A DNA stretch of 40,586 nucleotides from an uncultured Bacteroidales bacterium (GTDB taxonomy: Bacteria > Bacteroidota > Bacteroidia > Bacteroidales > Paludibacteraceae), in the NCBI GenBank assembly GCA_944322025.1, contig CALUOH010000060.1:1-40586 (forward strand). The letters are read 5' to 3'. Below, one piece after another: positions 34,014 through 40,586 of this stretch. The notes beneath the pieces are model-generated. The model searched no databases. It was not told the origin of the DNA and was given only the letters and a program-made list of their open reading frames with translations. Position 1 is the stretch's first letter. Each line of letters begins with the position of its first letter. A program made the translations under genes and the position numbers.

Positions 34014-35285
34014 ATGAAATCAAGTTACTATAACCATATTATATATGAAGCGAATACCGCATATTGGTTCAATGCATTAACTCTTTCTTGTTTTAAGACG
34101 ACTCGACACATTGGCTCGCTTTTAGAAAAAACAATAAGCAATAATCCTGATGTGTTGCAAAAAATCAATGTGGGATTATACGATAAATTACTCACTAAGG
34201 GTTTTATCGTCAATGATGATGTAAACGAAAGAGCCATCATTTTAGAAGCTAACGAAAGGAAGGTGCTGGATAAGAACTATTTACTTGTTATAATGCCAAC
34301 ATTGAATTGTAATTTTAGATGTTGGTATTGTATACAGAATCATATTGCCTCTAAAATGTCTGATGATATAATGCAGCGTCTGAAAAATCATATTGATTAT
34401 ATGATTGAAGTAGAGAAAATAACTTCACTCCATATTGAATGGTTCGGGGGTGAGCCGTTTATGTATTTGGATGAAGTTGTCAAACCTTTGTCTTTGTACG
34501 CCATATCAAAATGTAAAGATGCTAATATACCATTTGTTAATACTGCTACGACAAATGCCTATTATTTAACTCCGGATAGGGCAATGCTATTGGAACAACT
34601 AAAATTTTCATATTTCCAAATAACAATTGATGGGATAAAAGACAAGCATGATAAAGTAAAATTTCAGAAAGGATGTTCATCAGCATTTGATTTTGTGTTG
34701 AATAACATCAATGAAATGTTACTTAAAATAAGTTCCGTGTCTGTGATGCTGCGATTTAATTATATACACGACAATTTGGATCTGTCCATTATAAAGGAAC
34801 TTAATGACAGAATTAATGTTGAAAATAGAAAACGTGTATTGATTCATATACGAAAAGTTTGGCAGGAAAAAGTGGATAAAAGCCGAAATCCTTTTATACA
34901 ACAGTTATCATTAGCTTTTATAAAGGCGGGTTATATGGTAAACGATTTTGAGTTCGTGAAAGATTTTGTTCCATGTTATGTGTCTCGAAGATATTATAAT
35001 TCTATTTGTTACAATGGACAAGTATTTAAATGTTCCGTCAATACGGACATGAATGAAGGAAAATACCATGGGTTGCTGAATGAAGATGGCACAATAACTC
35101 TGAGAGAAGATATGGAAAATATCTGTTTCCGTAAGAATTATATGCTTGACATATGTATTGATTGTAAATTTCTTCCTATATGTATGGGACAATGTCCTAA
35201 ATTCAATTCTCTTCCTGATGCGAAATTTTTTTGTAAGATGCAGGCGGTGAATGATGGTGAACTTTCGGAATTGATAATAAAATAA
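34014..35285 (+). CDS. Radical SAM/SPASM peptide maturase
   Basis: A 423-residue cytoplasmic enzyme. The radical SAM cluster motif CNFRCWYC has Cys99, Cys103 and Cys106; the SAM-binding GGEP motif is at residues 145-148. The C-terminal SPASM region has cysteines in PCYVSRRYYNSICYNGQVFKCS and CIDCKFLPICMGQCP, and a last one in FFCKMQ, enough for auxiliary iron-sulfur clusters. The first about 85 residues may recognise the leader. Such enzymes make thioether, carbon-carbon or epimer changes on peptide cores; the actual change here is not predictable. It follows the precursor and precedes the barrel gene by 18 bases. It is strikingly AT-rich compared with downstream genes, indicating recent transfer. 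Confidence 0.93.
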   Translation: MKSSYYNHIIYEANTAYWFNALTLSCFKTTRHIGSLLEKTISNNPDVLQKINVGLYDKLLTKGFIVNDDVNERAIILEANERKVLDKNYLLVIMPTLNCNFRCWYCIQNHIASKMSDDIMQRLKNHIDYMIEVEKITSLHIEWFGGEPFMYLDEVVKPLSLYAISKCKDANIPFVNTATTNAYYLTPDRAMLLEQLKFSYFQITIDGIKDKHDKVKFQKGCSSAFDFVLNNINEMLLKISSVSVMLRFNYIHDNLDLSIIKELNDRINVENRKRVLIHIRKVWQEKVDKSRNPFIQQLSLAFIKAGYMVNDFEFVKDFVPCYVSRRYYNSICYNGQVFKCSVNTDMNEGKYHGLLNEDGTITLREDMENICFRKNYMLDICIDCKFLPICMGQCPKFNSLPDAKFFCKMQAVNDGELSELIIK

Positions 35286-35303
35286 ACTATATTGAGCGAG
35301 AAT

Positions 35304-37643
35304 ATGCAAAAAATAGTAACATATAGGTCTATATGTCTTGTTTGTACATTGCTGTTTTACAATGTTATAGTTGTTTCTCAGCACACCCTCCGTGGACGCT
35401 ATGTTGATGGCGACACCCTCGCCCTGCCAGGCGTGAATGTCGCCATCCTATCGCAGGACTCCGCCCTCGTCACCGGCACTACCACCGGCAACGATGGCCA
35501 CTTCACAATCAAAGGCATACCCTCCGGAGACTATATCCTCTCCGCCACAATGATAGGCTATGATGACAACGTGCGCCCACTCTCCCTCCGCTCCGACCTC
35601 GACCTCGGCACAATCTTCTTCTCCGAGTCGAAAAACCTCCTCGGCGAGGTAGTCGTCATGTCCGACATCCGCCGCACCTTCGCCAACCGCGACGAGCTGC
35701 TCCTCCCGCAGGAGGTGAAGCGCAACAGCCAGAACGCCGTCGACGCCATCGCGCTGATGCCCAAGTTCTCCAAAAGCCTCGACGGCAAACTCTCCACTAT
35801 CGACGGCGGCGGCCTGCTCATCGTGATTGACGGACGCAAGGCCACCGACGAAGACCTCGCGTCCATCCCGCCAGACAACATAAAGAAACTCATCCACTAC
35901 ACAACGCCCCCCGCACGTTACATGGAAGAGAATGTAAGTTCCGTACTTGAAGTAATTACAAAAAAGCGCACAGGCCGCACCTATGAACTTACGCTAAACA
36001 CTACCAACGGTCTCCTCTCCGCTAACGGACAGAACATCCTAACTGCCGTCTACGCCGACTCCGTCAACAGAATTTCCGCCTCCTACCGCATCGGTTATCA
36101 GGACTTCCGTCACGGCGAAACGGAGAACATATACCGCTATCTCGATGGCGGCTCTTGGAGCGAGAACCGCTATACCTCCTCCGCCTCGACAAGCCGCTAC
36201 ATAAGGCAGGATGCCGTACTGGACTACTCACTGACAAAGGAGCGTTATATGTTCGCCGCCGAGGCGTCATACAGCCGTTCGCCCCACGAGAACACCACTC
36301 CGCAGGATGTCCTTCTCTCCCTGCCCGGCGGCACTCTTCTCTCCGGCACTGGCAGCAGCCTCGTCCGCAACATGGAGCAGACCGCCGCCCTCGACCTCTA
36401 CCTCGCTCTCCGCCTGAAAAACAGTCAGGAGCTGCTCTTCAACGTCGTGAATACATACTCCATGTCCGAGGCCGACAACGCCCTCTCACGCACAATAGCG
36501 GATGACCCCTCGCGGGACTATTCGCTCCGTAACCTCTACGACAACAGCACCTACTCTCTCATAGCGCAGGTCACATACGCCACTCCCCTCTGGGGCGGCC
36601 AGTTCGAGGTCTCCGGCCGCTTTGAACACAAGCAGCTCAACCAGCTCTACAACTTATCCGTACGCACCCGCCTCAACTACCAGACCGAATACCTTACCCT
36701 CTCGTGGACAAAGCGTTGGAACCGTTGGAATCTCTACGCGTGGCTCAGTGCGCAGAACCTCACGTTCAACGGCCCGACACACTATAACTTCTTCAACCTG
36801 CTGCCCATTGCCATAGTCAGCTACAGCCCCACTGACCTCATCACACTTAAACTCCATGCAGGCGGCGCGACCAATATGCCTAAAGTCGGCGACCTCGCCG
36901 GCTCCGTAGTCAGCATCGACGACCGCTACACCTCTGTCGGAAATTCCACGCTCCGCCCCTTCTATGGCTATCAGGCAATGCTCTCGATGGACTTGAAGAA
37001 CAAGGCGAACACCCTCTTCTTCTCTCCTTTCATAAAATACTGGTACGCCAAGGACTACCACAGTTCCATGCTCTACCGTGGTGCGGACGGTCTCTTCTAC
37101 AAGCAGACCCGTCAGGCCGACAACCCCGTCTCCGTACAGATGTACGCTTCGCTCCAGTGGCGGCCTGTGAAATGGTTCACTCTCCTTGGCAGCGCGTTCG
37201 CCTGCTACAATGAGTACTACACCGTGAGCAATGGCCTCATGCGCCGTTGGTGGGGCAACCAGACCCTCGGCGCACGCTTCAACGTGTGGGAGCTTCAGGC
37301 CGAGTTCCTCTGCTTCAACCCCTTCGGCCAATATCTCGACAGATCCGACAATGGCGACTTTATCTCGCACACTGTTCCGTCATACCGCGCCACCATCACA
37401 TGGACGCACCGCGATCTCAAAGTCGGCCTCGGCTATCTCCACGACCCCGGCTCGTCCGTCACTGCCGCCATTCCTGACATGACCGTTGAGGAAAGCACCC
37501 GCTGGCGCGAGATGCGCCACTTCCTCTTCCTCGACTTCTCCTATCGTTTCCGCTATGGCGACGCTCACCGCCGCACCGTGCAGAAACGCCTCAACAACGA
37601 GGACACCGACACCGGCTTGACTGATGACATGAGAGCAAGATAA
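35304..37643 (+). CDS. TonB-receptor-like outer membrane barrel protein of the RiPP cluster
   Basis: A 779-residue outer membrane protein. A signal peptide (about residues 1-26, ending VVSQ) is followed by a carboxypeptidase-regulatory-like domain (LPGVNVAILSQDSALVTG, GHFTIKGIPSGDYILSATMI), a plug-like region (IDGRKATDEDLASIPPDNIK, VLEVITKKRTG) and a beta-barrel of the OMP_b-brl_3 type, with many alternating aromatic strands to residue 750. It may form the outer membrane port for the exported peptide, or take it up. The ATG at 35304 follows the maturase gene by 18 bases; a TTG at 35292 is an alternative. The first roughly 25 codons are AT-rich and the remainder GC-rich, a sharp chimeric junction near 35380. 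Confidence 0.88.
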   Translation: MQKIVTYRSICLVCTLLFYNVIVVSQHTLRGRYVDGDTLALPGVNVAILSQDSALVTGTTTGNDGHFTIKGIPSGDYILSATMIGYDDNVRPLSLRSDLDLGTIFFSESKNLLGEVVVMSDIRRTFANRDELLLPQEVKRNSQNAVDAIALMPKFSKSLDGKLSTIDGGGLLIVIDGRKATDEDLASIPPDNIKKLIHYTTPPARYMEENVSSVLEVITKKRTGRTYELTLNTTNGLLSANGQNILTAVYADSVNRISASYRIGYQDFRHGETENIYRYLDGGSWSENRYTSSASTSRYIRQDAVLDYSLTKERYMFAAEASYSRSPHENTTPQDVLLSLPGGTLLSGTGSSLVRNMEQTAALDLYLALRLKNSQELLFNVVNTYSMSEADNALSRTIADDPSRDYSLRNLYDNSTYSLIAQVTYATPLWGGQFEVSGRFEHKQLNQLYNLSVRTRLNYQTEYLTLSWTKRWNRWNLYAWLSAQNLTFNGPTHYNFFNLLPIAIVSYSPTDLITLKLHAGGATNMPKVGDLAGSVVSIDDRYTSVGNSTLRPFYGYQAMLSMDLKNKANTLFFSPFIKYWYAKDYHSSMLYRGADGLFYKQTRQADNPVSVQMYASLQWRPVKWFTLLGSAFACYNEYYTVSNGLMRRWWGNQTLGARFNVWELQAEFLCFNPFGQYLDRSDNGDFISHTVPSYRATITWTHRDLKVGLGYLHDPGSSVTAAIPDMTVEESTRWREMRHFLFLDFSYRFRYGDAHRRTVQKRLNNEDTDTGLTDDMRAR

Positions 37644-37655
37644 CAAAGCAAGAAA

Positions 37656-39854
37656 ATGTGGCAGCGCGGACATATACGGCTTATAAGGCAGCACGACGCT
37701 ATGGAGTGCGGCATCGCCTGCCTCCGCATGGTGTGCGGATATTTCGGGCGTGAATATTCGGCGGAGAGCCTTTCGCGCCTCTGCCCGCCCACGGTGCAGG
37801 GCGTGTCGCTCTACGCCCTGAGCGAGGCGGCGGGTGCCGTCGGGCTTCACTCCGTATGCGGACGCGCCTCCCTCGACATGCTCCGCCGCGCCCCGCTCCC
37901 CTGCATCCTCCACTGGGATCAGAACCACTTCGTGGTGCTATATCGCATCCGCCGTGGCCGTTTCCTCATAGCCGACCCCGGCAAGGGATTTGTCTCGTAC
38001 ACAGAAAACGAAATGTATGACCACTGGATTAGCACCTCTTCTGCCGGTGAGGAAAAGGGTGTCGGCATGTTCGTCCAGCCCACCCCGTCATTCTATGGGC
38101 AGAAGGGTGAGCGCGGCACGGAACGCCGCTCGTTCCGTTTCCTGATGGGCTATGTGCGCCAGTACCGCCGCTATTTCGGGCAGATTGCCGTAGGGCTTCT
38201 CGTGGCCAGCTTGCTGCAGCTGATATTCCCGTTCCTCACTCAGGCGATAGTCGATGTTGGCATTGCCCACCGCGACATAGGCTTCATCTACCTCATACTC
38301 CTTGCCCAGCTCATGCTCACCCTGAGCCGCACGGCTCTCGACTTCATCCGCCGCCAGCTGCTGCTCCATATCAGTATGCGCATCAACATATCGCTCGTCT
38401 CCGACTTCTTCATCAAGCTGCTCAGGCTCCCCATGTCGTTCTTCGACACAAAGCTGCTCGGCGACCTGCTCCAGCGCATGAACGACCATGCCCGCGTGGA
38501 AAAGTTCCTCACCACTCAGGCTCTCAACGTCATGTTCTCGCTCTTCGGCTTCATCGTCTTCGGCGCGGTGCTGTTCATTTACAGCCGCCTGATATTCGCC
38601 GTTTTCCTCGTCGGCAGCCTCCTCTACGGCCTCTGGATAACCCTCTTCATGCGCAGGCGCAAGGCTCTCGACTACCGCCTCTTTGAACAGCAGGCCATAA
38701 ACAGCAGCAAGACATACCAGTTCATCACCTCCATGCAGGAGATAAAGCTTCAGGACTGCGAACAGCGCCGCCGTTGGGAGTGGGAGGACGTGCAGGCCGA
38801 TATGTTCGATGTCAATATGCAGTCGCTGCGCCTCCAGCAGGCTCAGGAGGCCGGCAGCATATTCATCAACGAGATAAAGAACATCGTCATAACTGTCCTC
38901 GCCGCAACTGCCGTCATTGGAGGGCAGATGACCCTCGGAATGATGCTTGCCGTGCAGTACATCATCGGCCAGCTCAACGCCCCCGTGGAGCAGCTGATGG
39001 GTTTCATCTATTCGCTTCAGGACGTGCAGATAAGTCTCGAACGCATCAACGAGATACACGCCAAGGAAAATGAGGACGCCCTCTCCGGCACACTCCGCAC
39101 ACTCCCTGACCCGGCGGCCGGCATCGTCCTTTCCCGCGTGGACTTCAAGTATGACATAAACCGCCCTGACAAGACACTCGACTCCATCTCTCTCACCATC
39201 CCCGCTGGGAAAGTGACAGCCATCGTTGGCGCAAGCGGCAGTGGCAAGACCACGCTCGTAAAGCTCCTGCTCGGTTACTATCCTCCCATTGCCGGAAAAA
39301 TAACAGTAGGCGGTGAAGACATCCGCAAGTATGACATCATATGGTGGCGCAGGCAGTGCGGAGTGGTCATGCAGGACGGCGTGATATTCTCCGAAAGCAT
39401 AGCGCGCAACATTGCCGTGGACGACGGCGAGATTGACACCTCCCGCCTTGCCGCTGCTGCGCGTATCGCCTGCATCAGCTCATACATCAACTCCCTGCCC
39501 CTGAAGTACAACACTGTCATCGGTCAGGACGGCGTAGGCCTCAGCGCGGGGCAGCGGCAGCGCATTCTGATAGCCCGCGCCGTCTACAAGAACCCCGCCT
39601 TCATCCTCCTCGACGAGGCAACCAACTCTTTGGATGCCAACAACGAACGCGCCATTGTCGAGAACCTCGACAGTTTCTATCGTGGCCGTACCGTACTCGT
39701 GGTAGCCCACCGCCTCAGCACTGTGAGCCACGCTGACAATATCGTTGTACTCGACCACGGACGCATCGTCGAGCAGGGTTCGCACGAAGAACTCACAGCA
39801 CGGCGCGGAGCATACTACAACCTCGTTAAGAACCAGCTTGAACTCGGAAACTAA
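37656..39854 (+). CDS. C39-peptidase-containing ABC transporter
   Basis: A 732-residue inner membrane exporter that cleaves double-glycine leaders and moves the released peptide. The N-terminal C39 peptidase (residues 1-140) has the catalytic Cys18 in QHDAMECGIACLRMV, His91 in NHFVVLY and Asp107 in IADPGKG. The membrane domain has about six helices (residues 160-450). The nucleotide-binding domain shows Walker A GASGSGKTTLVK, signature LSAGQRQRI and Walker B FILLDEATNSLD. It starts 12 bases after the barrel gene. Its substrate should be the peptide at 33769-33930, given the GG motif. Confidence 0.96.
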   Translation: MWQRGHIRLIRQHDAMECGIACLRMVCGYFGREYSAESLSRLCPPTVQGVSLYALSEAAGAVGLHSVCGRASLDMLRRAPLPCILHWDQNHFVVLYRIRRGRFLIADPGKGFVSYTENEMYDHWISTSSAGEEKGVGMFVQPTPSFYGQKGERGTERRSFRFLMGYVRQYRRYFGQIAVGLLVASLLQLIFPFLTQAIVDVGIAHRDIGFIYLILLAQLMLTLSRTALDFIRRQLLLHISMRINISLVSDFFIKLLRLPMSFFDTKLLGDLLQRMNDHARVEKFLTTQALNVMFSLFGFIVFGAVLFIYSRLIFAVFLVGSLLYGLWITLFMRRRKALDYRLFEQQAINSSKTYQFITSMQEIKLQDCEQRRRWEWEDVQADMFDVNMQSLRLQQAQEAGSIFINEIKNIVITVLAATAVIGGQMTLGMMLAVQYIIGQLNAPVEQLMGFIYSLQDVQISLERINEIHAKENEDALSGTLRTLPDPAAGIVLSRVDFKYDINRPDKTLDSISLTIPAGKVTAIVGASGSGKTTLVKLLLGYYPPIAGKITVGGEDIRKYDIIWWRRQCGVVMQDGVIFSESIARNIAVDDGEIDTSRLAAAARIACISSYINSLPLKYNTVIGQDGVGLSAGQRQRILIARAVYKNPAFILLDEATNSLDANNERAIVENLDSFYRGRTVLVVAHRLSTVSHADNIVVLDHGRIVEQGSHEELTARRGAYYNLVKNQLELGN

Positions 39855-39860
39855 AACGCT

Positions 39861-40334
39861 ATGGCAACTGAAAATAACAACATAGAGCTGCGCAGCGAAA
39901 AGGCGCGACGCATCATCGGCGAAGTGCCTCCACTGCTCGTCCGCAGCGGAATTGGCATAATCACAGCCGTCGTGATTGCCCTCCTCGTCGCCGCCTCGAC
40001 AATCACCTGTCCGGAAAGCGTAACTGTCCATGCTGTATTGACTTCATACCATAACGGCAAAGCCTCACTCACACTCGCGGCGGACAGCCTCACCGCATCA
40101 CGCCTGTCCGGCAGCGTCAGGTTCTCTTTTGATGCCGACACTTGGCCCGACTCTCATGCCGCCGTCTGCGGCACTATAACTAAAATAGTATCATCGTCAC
40201 CCCTTACTGTTATTGCCTCAATTGACAGCTTGTCGCCCTGCCTGCTTCCTGTCGACAGTACACTTCATGGCCAGTGTCGTCTGCTACTTAATGACCGCAC
40301 GCTTATCTCTACTGTTTTTAATTCGGTCCGATAA
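39861..40334 (+). CDS. Short HlyD-like membrane adaptor
   Basis: A 157-residue protein starting 6 bases after the transporter gene. The N-terminus (NNIELRSEKARRIIGEVPPL, LVRSGIGIITAVV) and the membrane helix at about residues 28-50 match the opening of Bacteroidetes HlyD/membrane-fusion proteins. The rest (LTLAADSLTASRLSGSVRFS and then a strand-rich end, LLLNDRTLISTVF) resembles their C-terminal beta domain. The lipoyl and long coiled-coil sections found in usual adaptors of about 430 residues are absent. The frame ends in a normal stop with no sign of a lost remainder downstream, so it looks like a true short form. It probably assists the ABC transporter. Confidence 0.75.
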   Translation: MATENNNIELRSEKARRIIGEVPPLLVRSGIGIITAVVIALLVAASTITCPESVTVHAVLTSYHNGKASLTLAADSLTASRLSGSVRFSFDADTWPDSHAAVCGTITKIVSSSPLTVIASIDSLSPCLLPVDSTLHGQCRLLLNDRTLISTVFNSVR

Positions 40335-40474
40335 CTCTGTCACTTCTTACCGGATTCCCGGACTGACATAAAAAAATCATACCATTCAGAACATCCGGCC
40401 ACCACAGTCCTGTTATCATAAAAACATTTTCCCACCATCTGAAAAAGAACCACAGAATAAACCCAAATCGGTCA

Positions 40475-40585
40475 TTAGGATTTCTCGGTGTCGTACGGCA
40501 ACGAGAAATCCTTTATTTTCTCCCAAATAGCAAGGAAAGCTTTCCTTGTTTTCAAGGATCTTGCCAGATAAAGAATATGCTTGTC
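40475..40585 (-). CDS. C-terminal fragment of an unrecognised protein (cut by window edge)
   Basis: The minus strand from the right edge reads 36 residues to a TAA at 40475-40477: DKHILYLARSLKTRKAFLAI, then WEKIKDFSLPYDTEKS. The amino acid pattern looks protein-like (amphipathic helix, mixed charge), but the stretch is short and I recognise no family. It converges on the RiPP operon. Confidence 0.4.
   Translation of the reverse strand, partial: DKHILYLARSLKTRKAFLAIWEKIKDFSLPYDTEKS
40477..40520 (+). terminator. Intrinsic terminator at the end of the RiPP operon
   Basis: AGGATTTCTCG at 40477-40487 pairs with CGAGAAATCCT at 40502-40512, followed by TTATTTTCTCC. It lies about 140 bases after the short HlyD-like gene. 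A second palindrome, AAGGAAAGCTTTCCTT, follows near 40531. Confidence 0.7.
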
Positions 40586-40586
40586 T

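Noticed and set aside
38088..39059. 323-residue minus-strand open frame
   Set aside because: It is antisense to the C39 ABC transporter; the opposite frame has all the catalytic motifs.
40531..40546. Palindrome AAGGAAAGCTTTCCTT as an operator
   Set aside because: It falls inside the probable reading frame of the truncated minus-strand gene and just after a terminator; there is no nearby promoter to regulate.

Overview
The window reads as a chromosomal segment of a GC-rich Bacteroidales bacterium, plausibly near Muribaculaceae or Barnesiellaceae, though the genus is inference. Evidence: many genes follow the Bacteroidetes -7 promoter motif TAnnTTTG, Shine-Dalgarno sites are mostly absent, and the window carries gldD/gldE, DUF4294, a T9SS-type sorting tail and an OMP_b-brl_3-type outer membrane protein.

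Layout. 1-84 is the edge of an IS3-type transposase gene. 450-6109 holds an LptF/LptG-type permease, ribBA, a DUF2461 protein and an OmpR/PhoR-like two-component pair. 6532-11732 is a redox region: an aldo/keto reductase, an iron alcohol dehydrogenase and two cyclophilin-like lipoproteins (one fused to flavodoxin) run leftward, facing a divergent AraC regulator with a 21-bp-spaced operator pair between them. 12221-17406 holds a frameshifted S41 peptidase, ruvB, a GldA-like ABC ATPase and ychF. 17458-20116 has a small AT-rich gene pair (one DUF5053-like), a DUF4294 protein, rplS and a TonB-domain lipoprotein. 20215-20647 is a tRNA cluster (Leu-GAG, Leu-CAG, Gly-GCC and a scrambled tRNA-Gly remnant). 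20925-22385 holds a decayed membrane-protein gene and repeats. 22386-28639 holds glnS, a PLP aminotransferase, a phosphopantetheinyl transferase, gldD, gldE and ssb. 29653-33125 has a candidate structured RNA or long leader, a T9SS-tailed secreted protein and a formylglycine-generating-enzyme-like protein with a permuted von Willebrand A domain.

The main find is at 33688-40520: a complete-looking ribosomal-peptide (RiPP) cassette. A 53-residue double-glycine precursor, too short for routine gene callers, is followed by a radical SAM/SPASM maturase, an outer membrane barrel protein, a C39-peptidase ABC exporter and a very short HlyD-like adaptor. The AT-rich precursor and maturase join GC-rich export genes at a sharp break inside the barrel gene, just after its signal peptide, which suggests an exchangeable peptide-plus-enzyme module on a fixed export chassis.

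The second find is genome-scale. Nine copies of an oriented intergenic repeat (core GTTAAAAACACGTACTCTCG followed by CCAGC-type repeats) are scattered across the window. The strand carrying the core is strongly C-rich and G-poor on the upstream side of the copies. Near several copies this bias reaches into the adjacent genes whatever their transcription direction, and it fades with distance.
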